Below, one piece after another: positions 23,278-34,700 of a DNA stretch of 42,535 nucleotides. The DNA comes from Clostridia bacterium (GTDB lineage: Bacteria > Bacillota_A > Clostridia > Christensenellales > Borkfalkiaceae), in contig JAFTQY010000039.1 of NCBI GenBank assembly GCA_017462505.1, forward strand, positions 1 through 42,535. Reading direction: 5' to 3'. The notes under the pieces are model-generated. The model worked only from the letters and a program-made list of their open reading frames with translations, ran no database searches and had not been told where the DNA came from. Position 1 is the stretch's first letter. The number at the start of each line of letters is the position of its first letter. The position numbers and the translations under genes were made by a program.

Positions 23278-26200
23278 ATGAAAAGAATGAAAAAAATTCT
23301 TATCGCCTCCATGTGTGTTGCGGCAATGGGCGCTGTCATAGCGCCTGTTACGGGCGCAATTTGGTCGGGTAAAGCGGCGGATACTCCGACGTGGAACGAG
23401 ATCGCGATCGACAGCGAATACGTTCGCGACGATACCCTCGACATTCCCGAACGTTACGTTTCGATCAACGGCAACAAATATGACGCTACGATCAAGTTGG
23501 AATATCCCAACGGATCGACGAAAAAGGTAGCAAGCGGGGAGTTCGATTTGGCGCAACCCGGTCAGTATACCTTGATCTACGAGGCGAAAGACGACGCAGG
23601 CATGACCTATACGGAAGAAGTGGACTTCTTGGTCAAGGATAAGCTTTGGAGCGCGAGCAACCCCAAGAGCGTGATCGAATACGGCACGGTTGGCACGACG
23701 AACGCGTTAAAGGTAAAGCTTGCCAAGGACGACGTGCTCAGCTTTAACAGAGCGATCGATCTCTCCGATTTAGAGGGGACGGATGCGCTGATCAAGGCGT
23801 TTATCAATCCTTCCATGCCGGGCACGAGTGAATTTGACAAAATCGTGTTCACGTTTACGGACGTTACCGATCCTACGCAGGTTTTGACAATTCGCGGGAA
23901 CAAGAGCTCCACGAACAACCAAAGATTTTCCAGCTATTGGACGAGTGCAGGTCCTAACCAGACGCTCGGCGGTTGGGATCCTAACGGTGGACTTTTCGCT
24001 ACGACGAACCCCGACGGTATCCGCGGCAGAAACGCGCACAATGCGTCCTTCTATTCGCAGTGCGGTAAATACGTAAGCAAAGACGTAAACCCTCTCGGTT
24101 GTGAGTTCTGGGACGCTACGCCCGATCAGTGTGCGTTCACGCTGTCCTACGACAAGAACGACGTAAAGACGTTTATTAACAGCACGTGGATCGGCGATCA
24201 TGACAACGGCGAATATTACGAAACCGAACCCCTTTGGTACGGTTTCCCCAGCAATAAGGTTTTCCTGACGGTGCAGGCTTTGGAATGTCAGGGCGAAACG
24301 GCAAACTTCTGTATTACGAACCTGTGGGGCTATGACCTCACGGCGGAAAACGTTTTCGTGGAAGACGAAGAGCCCGTGATCACGGTAGACGTTGACGAAA
24401 AGTACGTTTCCTACCAAAACGGTAGTTATACGATGATCCCCACCGCGGTAGTCGGCGGTAATTATCCCGTTCCCGTAGCGACGGCGTTCGATAACTATTC
24501 GGGCGTGCTGGACGTGGAAACGAAGGTATACCACAACTATATCAGCGAAACGGGTAGAAGAAGTTATAAGATCCAGAAAGACAATACGTTCAAGGTAGAC
24601 AAGACGGGTAACTATACCATCGTTTACAAGGCGACGGACGCTATGGGTAACACCAGCGAGTTGCTCTATGGGATTACCGCAGTGGAACAGCTTGACGATC
24701 CTTTGGCGATCTCCATAGATACGGCGGCAGCGAAAGTGAGCGGCGTATGCGGCGAAAAGATCGCAGCGGCGGCGCAAAGCGTAACGGGCGGCAGCGGCGA
24801 CGTGAACGTGACGATCACGGCGACTTGCGGTGAAACGACGCTGGACGTAACGAAAGGCTATTTCATCCCCGAACAGGCAGGGGAATGGACGGTTACTTAC
24901 GTAGCCAAAGACTACGCGGGTATCGAAGTTTCTACCTCCTATACGGTTACGGTTGAGTTGGGTACGATCCCCGTATTCGTTGACGAACCCGTTCTTCCCA
25001 AATATATCGTATCGGGTATCGGTTACACCGTTCCTACCGTAAAGGCGAACGATTATTCGACGGGTACGAAGGTGGAGCTTGTAGCGGATATGATCTTGAA
25101 AGACGCGAACGGTGAAACCCGGTATAAAGCAGGCGAAACGTTCACGCCCGTAGCAAACGCGGAAGATCCCGTCATCACCTTGATCTTTACGATCGGCGGC
25201 GCGGAATACGAGAGAGAACTTCCCGCGGTTATGCCTATTCAGGTGGAAAACGGCAGAACGAAAGTATATATCGAAGAAATGTTCCTCGGTGACAACTATA
25301 CCAAGGAAAGAACGAGTGACGGCTTGAAGGTGCTCGCAAAAGAAGAGGGCAACTTTACGTGGATGTTTGCAAACGCTATTGTAGCGGAAAATGCCTCGAT
25401 TACCGTGAAAGGTATCAAGGGTAACAGCAATTTCAGCGCTATGAAGGTAACGTTCACGGACTATGCGGACGACAGTATTGCCGTAACGATGTACGTTGAA
25501 AATCAGGCGAACGGTTATGCAAGAGTAAACTTCGGCAACTTGAACCGTGAACTGCTCAAAGGCTTTAACCTTGGCATCGACGCTTTGGGTAATCCCTTGG
25601 ATACGTTTGTATTTGCTTATAAATACGGCGATTTCTACGTGGACAGCTTGGCGATCAGCGTAGCGCAAGACGATCAGGGCAATCCGTTCAACGGTTTCCC
25701 CTCGGGCAGAGTATATATCAGTACGGAAGTGGTAGACGCGCAGAGCGGTGCGGGCTATTACGTAAAACAGCTGGATAACCAAATTATCAGTGCGGCGACG
25801 GCGGACAGAACGATGCCGAGAATCGGTCTTGGCGGTAACAACGGCGGTATGTACGATCTCAACTCCACGTACGTTGTAACGCCTGCTTTGGCAAGCGATA
25901 CGATCGACGCAACCGTTTCCGCGTACGTTACGGTAAGAAACCCGAAAGGGGTAATCATAACGGACGTAAACGGCTTGACGTTGGATAAAGTGCCCGCGGA
26001 TACCAATTACGAAATCAAGCTCACGGAATACGGTCAATATTTGGTAGAATATTCCTCCACCGACTTCGGCGGCAGAACGGGTACGGCAAGCTATGCGATC
26101 AACGTATTCGACCGCAACCTGCCCAAGGCGTCCATAGCGGCTACTTGGTCGGCGACGGCGAAGCTCGGCGAAACGGTAGTACTTCCCGAGATCTATATTT

Positions 26201-26433
26201 CCGACGACGCTTCCACGATTGAACAAATGAAAGTATACAGATACGTACGCAATCCTTTCGGCGACGCAATTACGTTCGGTCAAGATTACGTAGTAACGGA
26301 TTACGGCACTATTAAGTATTACAGATACAGCTTTACCTTTAACAACGTCGGGGAATACACCTTCATTAACGTTGTATACGACGCGACGGGCAACCAGAGA
26401 ATCGTGGAATACACCGTAACGGTTGAGGCATAA
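23278..26433 (+). CDS. Large exported protein with Ig-like and duplicated lectin-like domains
   Basis: 1051 residues. The N-terminus (MKRMKKILIASMCVAAMG and on) is a signal peptide without a lipobox Cys. Ig/cadherin-like strands recur, each ending like YTLIYEAKDDAG or YTIVYKATDAMGN, at ~45-115, ~370-480, ~480-570, ~570-660, ~870-960 and ~960-1051. Two larger blocks (~120-360 and ~670-860) look like beta-sandwich carbohydrate-binding domains and share WYGFPSNKVFL / FNGFPSGRVYI. No catalytic motif or sortase signal was seen. It is probably a secreted or wall-associated glycan-binding protein; the family is unrecognised. Confidence 0.7.
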   Translation: MKRMKKILIASMCVAAMGAVIAPVTGAIWSGKAADTPTWNEIAIDSEYVRDDTLDIPERYVSINGNKYDATIKLEYPNGSTKKVASGEFDLAQPGQYTLIYEAKDDAGMTYTEEVDFLVKDKLWSASNPKSVIEYGTVGTTNALKVKLAKDDVLSFNRAIDLSDLEGTDALIKAFINPSMPGTSEFDKIVFTFTDVTDPTQVLTIRGNKSSTNNQRFSSYWTSAGPNQTLGGWDPNGGLFATTNPDGIRGRNAHNASFYSQCGKYVSKDVNPLGCEFWDATPDQCAFTLSYDKNDVKTFINSTWIGDHDNGEYYETEPLWYGFPSNKVFLTVQALECQGETANFCITNLWGYDLTAENVFVEDEEPVITVDVDEKYVSYQNGSYTMIPTAVVGGNYPVPVATAFDNYSGVLDVETKVYHNYISETGRRSYKIQKDNTFKVDKTGNYTIVYKATDAMGNTSELLYGITAVEQLDDPLAISIDTAAAKVSGVCGEKIAAAAQSVTGGSGDVNVTITATCGETTLDVTKGYFIPEQAGEWTVTYVAKDYAGIEVSTSYTVTVELGTIPVFVDEPVLPKYIVSGIGYTVPTVKANDYSTGTKVELVADMILKDANGETRYKAGETFTPVANAEDPVITLIFTIGGAEYERELPAVMPIQVENGRTKVYIEEMFLGDNYTKERTSDGLKVLAKEEGNFTWMFANAIVAENASITVKGIKGNSNFSAMKVTFTDYADDSIAVTMYVENQANGYARVNFGNLNRELLKGFNLGIDALGNPLDTFVFAYKYGDFYVDSLAISVAQDDQGNPFNGFPSGRVYISTEVVDAQSGAGYYVKQLDNQIISAATADRTMPRIGLGGNNGGMYDLNSTYVVTPALASDTIDATVSAYVTVRNPKGVIITDVNGLTLDKVPADTNYEIKLTEYGQYLVEYSSTDFGGRTGTASYAINVFDRNLPKASIAATWSATAKLGETVVLPEIYISDDASTIEQMKVYRYVRNPFGDAITFGQDYVVTDYGTIKYYRYSFTFNNVGEYTFINVVYDATGNQRIVEYTVTVEA

Positions 26434-26444
26434 GGAGGCGAAAG

Positions 26445-28661
26445 ATGAAAAAGAAAATTTCAGCAATTTTATTAGCTGCTTTGTTGGCGGCGAGCACCCT
26501 TGCGGCTTGCGCTAAAAACGGCGGAACAGACAACGGCGGTAGCGAATATTCCAGCAGCTCTGAATATTCTAGCAGCTCCGAATATTCCAGCAGCGAAGAT
26601 AGCTCGTCTTCGGAAGAAGAAAGCAGCCGCGACTACGTTGACGGCGGTAATATGAGCGATGACGGCGAGCATTACGTCAGCGCGGAAAAGCTTTTGCACG
26701 ACGTAACGGTTACGGCGGCGGACAGATCTTTCGTTGTGAATGGCGAAACGGATTACGCCATTGTAATCGGCGTAAAGGACGACAGAGCTACGGACGCGGC
26801 AAACTTCTTGCGTCAGCAGATTACCCTTGCAACGGGTGGAGCGGTCAGCTTGTATTTTGACGTATATCAAGATATGATGATCGACGATACAACGATTATC
26901 AACAGAGAGCTTGCGTTCTCGCCCATGTCCAAATATATCGTGATCGGTCACGAAAAGCTGGAACAGGAGGCGAATATTGAATGGAGAGAAAACGTTGACC
27001 TTGATTACAGCGGTTACATGATCAAGACGGTGGGCGATTCCGTATTTATGAAAGTAAATTCTTTCTACGGTTATCAGAGAGTGGCGCAGGCGTTCCTTCG
27101 CGAAGTAATCGGCTACGAATGGTATTCGTACGATACGATCGTATACACGAAGGACGGCTCGACGTTGCCCGATATGGACATCGTGGAAAAACCCGACTTT
27201 GACCTGACGTGGAACAGCGGTCGTATGGACGGTTCCAACTATATGGCGTCCCCGTTGACCAAAGAACAGACGTTTGCGTTTATCAACGGCAAATTCTGTC
27301 ACAACTCGTTCGACTTTATTCCTCTGACCTATTACGATGGAAGCAATCCGGATAATCTTAGCAATAACTGGTTTGCATGGGAAGCGGCGCAACCCATCTT
27401 GCAGCTTTGCTATACGGCGCACGGGAACAAAGATGCATACGACGCGATGATCGATTTGGCGGTTCAAGGGGTAATGGACTGTCTTGCGGACAATCCCGAC
27501 GCGGCGGCGCTTACCTTTACGCGTGAGGACTACTACGGGCATTGTGTATGCGATACGTGTACTATGCTTAAAAACACGTTCAGCGATTCGCTTGCGGTAA
27601 CCTATATGTTCTTCTTGAACGACCTCGATACGTTGGTACAGAAAGAATTAGAAAGAATTGCCGAGGAAACGGGCGAACCCAAGCGTGAAGTTACGCTGTT
27701 GTTCTTTGCTTACAGACAGACTTCGTCGGCTCCCGTAGCGGGCACGGACGGCAACTATACCGTTCCTTCGTTGAACGCGGTCGGTGAAGGCGAGGATAAA
27801 GTAAACATCCTTGAATACGACGGACAAATCGTTGAATTGCCTTTCCATAGAACGTACGAAGACGGTTTGGAATGTAACGAACACGTCGGCGTATTCTACG
27901 CGCCTATCGACGCGACGTTTGAAGAATCCTTCTATCATCAGGAAAACAAAAAGCATAAGGAAACGTTTGAAAAGTGGGGCTTGCTCACCGACCGTTTGTA
28001 TTGCTGGATCTACGATACCAACTTTACCAGATACGTCGTACCCTATAATTCCTACGACGCGATCCCCGATACCCTTCGTTTCTTGAAGGACGCGGGCGGC
28101 GCGTTCCTGTTCAACCAGGGCGACAGAGAAAACGGTATCTATACGGGCTTTGGTACGTTGAGAACGTATTTAACGTACACCTTGTCGTTGAACGTAAACC
28201 TCAACGCGGGCGAGCTTGTGAATAAGTTCTTTGCAAATTACTTCCGTGAGGCAGCTCCTTACATGAGACAATTCTATAACATGTTGGTAGCGCACATGGA
28301 ACAGTTGCAGGTGGAATATCCCCAGATATTCTATACGCAAAGACGTACGAACTCCGAAGAGGCGAAATACTGGCCCTTGGCAACCTTGCAGAACTGGTTA
28401 GACCTTTGCGATAAAGCCTTTACGGCAATCAAGAAATACCAGACGAGCAATCCTACCCTTTACGATGCGTTGTATAAGCATATCTTGGCGGAAACGATTT
28501 TCCCTCGCTATATGATTTGTCAATACTACACGGGCTACTATTCGGCGGCGGACATAAGAGATTTACGCACCTCTTTCATTGCGGATTGTAAGCTTATCGA
28601 TTACCGCTACCATGCGGAAGGTGTTGCTATTCAGCCTATCTTTGACGGTTGGGGGCTTTAA
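26445..28661 (+). CDS. DUF4838-type surface lipoprotein
   Basis: 738 residues. The lipobox LAAC gives Cys21, and the linker is built of three EYSSSS units plus an acidic Ser run. The body contains a GH67/GH20-like N-terminal alpha/beta domain (ADRSFVVNGETDYAIVIG, ANFLRQQITLATGGAV, IGYEWYSYDTIVYT) followed by a barrel-like DUF4838 region with the Cys cluster HCVCDTCTML and a late helical domain. DUF4838 proteins occur in polysaccharide loci and are suspected glycosidases; the catalytic residues are not known to me. SD GGAGG lies 12 bp after the preceding stop. Likely anchored on the outer face of the membrane. Confidence 0.75.
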   Translation: MKKKISAILLAALLAASTLAACAKNGGTDNGGSEYSSSSEYSSSSEYSSSEDSSSSEEESSRDYVDGGNMSDDGEHYVSAEKLLHDVTVTAADRSFVVNGETDYAIVIGVKDDRATDAANFLRQQITLATGGAVSLYFDVYQDMMIDDTTIINRELAFSPMSKYIVIGHEKLEQEANIEWRENVDLDYSGYMIKTVGDSVFMKVNSFYGYQRVAQAFLREVIGYEWYSYDTIVYTKDGSTLPDMDIVEKPDFDLTWNSGRMDGSNYMASPLTKEQTFAFINGKFCHNSFDFIPLTYYDGSNPDNLSNNWFAWEAAQPILQLCYTAHGNKDAYDAMIDLAVQGVMDCLADNPDAAALTFTREDYYGHCVCDTCTMLKNTFSDSLAVTYMFFLNDLDTLVQKELERIAEETGEPKREVTLLFFAYRQTSSAPVAGTDGNYTVPSLNAVGEGEDKVNILEYDGQIVELPFHRTYEDGLECNEHVGVFYAPIDATFEESFYHQENKKHKETFEKWGLLTDRLYCWIYDTNFTRYVVPYNSYDAIPDTLRFLKDAGGAFLFNQGDRENGIYTGFGTLRTYLTYTLSLNVNLNAGELVNKFFANYFREAAPYMRQFYNMLVAHMEQLQVEYPQIFYTQRRTNSEEAKYWPLATLQNWLDLCDKAFTAIKKYQTSNPTLYDALYKHILAETIFPRYMICQYYTGYYSAADIRDLRTSFIADCKLIDYRYHAEGVAIQPIFDGWGL

Positions 28662-28687
28662 TCCAACGGAGTAAAAAAAAGGAATAC

Positions 28688-28712
28688 GGGGCGTTCCCCC
28701 AAGGAGCGCCCC
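28688..28712 (+). other. Intercistronic hairpin
   Basis: GGGGCGTTCC / GGAGCGCCCC with loop CCCAA forms a 10-bp stem with one G-U pair. A-runs flank it on both sides. It would stabilise mRNA ends between two large genes; on the minus strand the T-run could make it a terminator. Confidence 0.6.
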
Positions 28713-28759
28713 AACAAAAAAAATGATGAAAATAATAAAAACATACAAGGAGGAAATGT

Positions 28760-31700
28760 ATGAAAAAGAAAACAAGATTACTGATTTTGTCCGTAATCGC
28801 GACCTTGGCTTTTTCGGGTGCGATGGCTTCCTGCGGCAAGAAGGGCGGCGGCAACGGCGGTTCTTCGAGTAGCTCGCAAACCAGTAGCTCCGAAATCGGC
28901 GGCGAAAGCTCCGAAGTCGAAAGCGAAAGCTCTGAAATCGTAAGCGACAGCTCTGAAATCGTAAGCGAAAGCTCCGAAATCAAGAGCGATAGCTCCGACG
29001 CGCCCAGCCAGATTACGGTTGAGATCAACGGCGGCGCGACGGTTATGGAGTTTGAAACGCTTTCGCTCACGGCGATCATAGTCGGTTCGGACGACGAATT
29101 GACCGTTGAGTGGACCTCTTCCGATGATTCGATCGCAAGCGTAGATCAAGACGGTGTGGTAACGGCGCATAAAGTCGGTAACGTAACGATCACGGCAAGC
29201 GTGGCAGGCGTAAGCGCAACGCACGAAGTGGAAGTAGAGCCTACCGATATATTGCACGAAATCGAATTTGACCTTGAAGAGGTTAAGGTTTACATGGGTG
29301 AATCGGAAACGGTAGAGGCGAGCGTTGTTTTCGACGGCGATACCCTTGACAACGACGAATACGGCTTAGTATATACGTGGGAAAAGATCAGCGGCGACGA
29401 AGGCGTTGTTACCGTTGCGACGGACGGCGCGGCGGCGACCTTTACGGCAAACGCGGCGGGTACGGCTATCTACAAAGTATCTACCACGGCACGCGGCTAT
29501 GCGGTAGATAAGACGATTTCCGTAACGGTTATGGAAAACGAATATTCCTACGATATTCCGAATGAAAAAATCTCTATGGTAGAAGGCGGATATAAAACGT
29601 CGCTTACGTTGATTGCAGACGCAACGCTTGACATCGGTACGGTTTACGGCGTAAAGAACGGTGAACCGCAGGAAGACGAGCTCACCGTAGAATGGGCGAC
29701 GGACTCGGACGTAATTTCGATTGAAAGCGGCGTGATCACCGCGCTCAAAGCAGGCGAGGGCGTTATTACGGGTACGACCGCATACGGCGGTGAAAACCTG
29801 ACGATTACGCTTACCGTAGCGGTAGCGAAGAACCAAGTTGCTCTTAGCAATACGTTTGCAATTGAAGCGGCGGTTACGGAAACGATCACCGTTCCCGCAG
29901 AAATCACCGAACCCGTTTTGAAAGCTACGATCGGCAACAACGTATTGTTTGACGCTGCAAACGGTAAGGGCTCGCTCGACGGTTCAACGATCACCGTAGA
30001 TAAAGACGGTATGCCTTGCAAGGCGGCTGACCTTGGTAAAGGCAAGACGATGACGCTTGAAACGGAAACGACGTTCTATTCTGTTCCCGTTGACGTTTAC
30101 ACGCTGATCATCAACAACGCGGAAGAACTCGATCAGTGGCAAGCGATTGCAGCTGAAAACGCGGTAAAAGAAGGTATTTGTCTCGAAGCGCAGAAAGGCT
30201 TGGTTTACAGCGGTTATTTCGTGCTTGGCGACAATATCGAATACAACAAAGTATGGAAAACGTATCTTCCTTATGCAGGGGTAAATCCCAGCTTGTATAG
30301 CTTGTGCTATCAGAATCCCAACATTTGGGCAGACCCTTCGTTGTACGAAGCTGGTAACGCAGCGAATACGGCTGCGCTGGTCGAAGGCGCGATCGTAGAG
30401 GACTGGGGCGCAGGTAAGCTTGGCGGCTTTAAGGGCACGTTCGACGGCGAAGGTCACTACATCCACGGCTTAGAAACGAGCGGCGATTACAGCGGCTTTA
30501 TCGTAACGATGGGTCTTGGCGGTACGATCAAGAACGTAGCGTTTACGGGCGCGAAGATCGGTGCAAACGCAGGCTTGGTTGCAAACCGCGGTCAGGGCGC
30601 GTTTGAAAACATTTACGTAGAAGTTGAAAGCATAGTAGGCGGTACGAGCAAGGACAATTTCTCGCACGTTATCGTAAGACAGGGCAACAACGCCGAAAGA
30701 ACGTACGACAATATCGTTGTAGATATGTCTAAGGTGGACGTTGCGAACCTGAAATATGCATACGTAATCGCTTGTGCAGAAGCGAAAGCGAACGGCGTAT
30801 ACGTGTTAGGTGCAGAAAACATGCTGCTTGCGAGAGGCATGAACGAATGGACGGCAGGCTCTGACGACACGAGATCGTGGACGGAAAGCGAAGCGTGCGT
30901 ATTCTGGCATTATCTTGAAGGCGACGACGTTGCTGGCTCGTTCAGCAATGCGGCGGCTCTGCTTGCAAACGAAACGCACGGCGCAGTAGTAAAAGAATGG
31001 GATAGCAATCTGTGGACGGTTACGGACACGGCGGTTATCTTTAAATCGGTTGTAGATATGTATAGCGACGACGTTGCGATCACCAACGAAGAAACGAGCG
31101 TCAACGCAGGTACTTCGGCTGGCGTAACGACCAACCTGAACCGTGCATACGTTGCTCTGTCGCTGAAAGAAGAAGTGGCGGGCGTAACGATTAGCGGTAA
31201 CACGGTAACGGTTGCAGAGGACACACAGATCGGCGAAACGTTTACGGTAGTTGCAACCTCGCTTTTGAACGGCACGACGACGGAAATGGTATTCACGGTT
31301 GCTCCGAAGATTGTCAACCTTGCAGATACGATGACGGTTGAAACGTATAACAACAATACGATCACGTTGCCCGACTCGGTAAGCGGTACGGTATCGAAGG
31401 TTACGATCGGCTCGACTGTAGTATACGACGCAAATAAAGAATTCGGTAGCATTGACGGCAAGGTTGTTACGGTAGGTGCTATGCCTGTGGCGATGTCCGA
31501 CCTCGGCGACGCTGTCGCAATGACGGTTGAAACGAATGAAGCGAAATATCAGATGTCGGTCAGCGTTTACACGATGATCATCGACAACGCAGAAGAGCTT
31601 GAACAGTTCTACAACGTAGCGGCAGACAACGCGTTGGCGGCAGGTCTTAATATCGAAGCGCAGAAGGGCTTCGCGCAGAGCGGTTACTTCGTACTCGGCG

Positions 31701-34700
31701 CGGATATCGAATACAACAAAGTTTGGACGCATATCGCATACGGCACCCGTTGGGCAGCTTGCTATCAGAACAAAGAGATCTGGAAAGACCAGAGCTTGTA
31801 CAAGGCTGGTACGGCTCCCGCAGAGGACAACAGAGTAGACGGCGCAATCGTAGAAGATTGGGGCAAAGGCGACAAGGGCGGTTTCCACGGCGTATTCGAC
31901 GGTAAAGGTCACGCGATCATCGGTCTTGAATTGAAGGGCGAATATGCAGGCTTTATCGGCACGATGGGCAGAGAGGGCGTCTTGAAGAATATCGCGTTTA
32001 CCGATTTGAAGGTTGGTCAAAAGGCAGGTCTTGTTGAACGTGGCGGCTGCGGCGGCTTTGTTGAAAACGTATACATCGAGCTTGATTCCATCGAAAGCGG
32101 TGTAGCGGCTGGCGGCGAAACGAAGCTTTTTACCCAGCACGGTAATACGCAGCTTACGAACATTATCGTAAACGTAACCGAATGCGACTTCACGGGTATC
32201 GAATACGTATACCTTCTCAGCTCTACGTATAACGTATCGACAAACATCTACGTAATCGACAGAGATTATATTGCGAACGTTAAGACGGATTGGAATACGG
32301 ATAAGGGCGCGGTTGCGTTCTGGCATTTCCATCCTACCAACGATTCGGGAACGAAATTTGCAACGGTAGCAGACATGCTTGCAGACGAAACGCACGGCGC
32401 AATCGTATCTTCGCTCGGCGGTTATTGGAAGGTAGAAGACGGCAAGCTGTACTTTGGTGACACCGAAGTTGTTACGGCACCTCAAAAGGAATTCGATTTG
32501 ACCGAATACAAGACGAACATTGACAAACAGGTTACCTTGGAAAGCGAAAGCTTTACGGTAGACAGCGTTTGGTCGGTTTCCATCAACGGCGGCGAAGCGG
32601 TTGATTTCACGGTTACCGAAGAGGGCAAAGCAACGGTTACGGTAGATCCCGCAACGCTTGATACCTACCAGGCTAAGGTCGTATTTAGCAACGCAGATAA
32701 GGTTCTTTCTTTCAGCAACGTCATTGCGGTAACGTACATTACGAACGAAGCGGAATTGAAAGCGATCGGTATGGGCGAAAACAACAAGACGGCAACCGAT
32801 CACCTGAAAGGCTACTACGCGCTTGCAAACGACATTACCTTTACGCATGCAGACGACAAATCCGACGTGGTTGCGGCTGGTTACCATGCGGCAGGTTATG
32901 ATGCCTCGAAAGATGATGGTAACGCGGATAATGGTGATAACGAGTGTTATACGCACTTGTGGAAGTTCCAAGGCGTATTCGACGGTAACGGCTATAAGAT
33001 TGACAATATGCGCGTTGCAGACGGCGGTATCTTCGGTTATGCGGAAAACGCAACCATCAAAAACCTTACGTTGACCAACGTACACCTCATTGATAGCGTT
33101 CCTGCGAGCATTTCCAAACAAGGCGGCGGCTACGCGTCTATCCTTGCGTATACGGCTCCCGGTTCGACGTTTGAAAATATTGAGATGACCATTGCAAGCT
33201 CTCCCGCAAGCGTTTGGACGTGGAAGAGAGACGGCTTGTTCGTATGTAGCGGTTCTGCCGGTGCGGCAACCTTCCGCGATATTACGGTAGACGCAAGCTA
33301 CGTTGAATTGAAGACCCTGCTCGGTATTTCGCACAATAGCGGCAACGTATACGAAAACGTCCTTATTAAAGCGGCAAGCTACGCGGCAATCGGTTATAGG
33401 GGTGACTCGTACGGTGCTGGCGGCGTACAAAACGTTGCGGTAATGCTGACGGAATGCCCTGACGGCGTTACGTTTGAAAAGGTTGCGCACGCAGAAATTC
33501 CCAATAATCCCATGAATACGAATTTGGCAAAATTGTCGGCATATACGGGCGACGTAACGGCGCTCGGCTTTGCGGAAGGTTCTAACGTATTTGAAGTCAC
33601 GGCAGACGCTTCGGGTGTTTGGAACAACAGAATTGTTTTCCCTGCGGATTCCGACAATTACGACTACGTAGAATTTGACGTTGTACTTTCGACGGATATC
33701 AGTTCGTTTACGGCATGGCCTCACAACGGCGACAAAACGCAAGGCAGCATGAATATCTACGGTGCACAGATGCAGACCAGCGACGGTTTGGTAAGAACGG
33801 TTCAGGTATGGGATAAAGACGGCAACACTTTCAAGGCTCAATATACCAGCGGTTTCAAGGCAAATACGCTGTATACGATCCGCGTATGCTTCGTAGAAGG
33901 CGAAACGCTGAAATATTTGCATCTCGGTATGGGTACGGCGCAAACCTACTATGTATCCAATGCAAGATGGGGTACGTTCGGCACGCAGAACGACGTGTAT
34001 ACGAGCGGTACGGGTGCGCTCCTTGCGAAATACGAAGGCGACGTAACGGCACTTGGCTTTGAGGCTGGCTCGACGGTTACGCAGGTAACGCTTGCGGACG
34101 CTTGGAATAACCGTGTTGGTGTAAACGGTAACATTAAATACGACTACGTAGACGTTAAATTCTCGTTCACGGGCGACCGTACGGTTTACTCACTCTGCGT
34201 ATGGGCGTACGGCACGAATGCAGCGATCCTTACCGGCAATTACAGCGTTTCGGCAACGGGTAGCGCAGCAGCAAACGGCGCTAGCGAAAGAACGATTCAA
34301 ATTCTTGACGCAAACGGCAACGCAGTTGAGGCGATGACGGCGAACACGGTATACACCTTGCGCGTATATCTCAACGGCGACGCGTCTACGATTGCGGTAA
34401 GTACGTTCGATACCAGCGCGGAAAGCACGGCGATCTTGAACTTCGGCGATATCACCTACGGTAACGAAGGCGATAATGCGGGCGGCGATACGACCCCCGA
34501 AGAAATCACGGTCAACGGTCTTGGTTTCTCCAAAGTGGCGACGGGCGTTACGGCAACGGCTGTAAACGTTGACGGCGTAAACGCTTGGGAAGTAACCCAA
34601 GAGGATGGCATTACTACGGCAAGAGCATATATTGATCCCGCATTGCTTGCAGGCAAGAGCACGCTTACGTTCTCGGTAATGGTCAATGAAGAATTCACGT

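Noticed and set aside
23770..26466. An 898-codon open frame on the minus strand opposite the Ig-like protein
   Set aside because: Mirror frame caused by codon bias; no domain or ribosome-binding site, while the plus strand has a signal peptide and Ig repeats.
30806..33943. A 1045-codon open frame on the minus strand inside the giant lipoprotein gene
   Set aside because: It is antisense to a repeat-rich gene with clear protein domains, has Arg/Val/Tyr-rich composition typical of mirror frames, and shows no recognisable domain.
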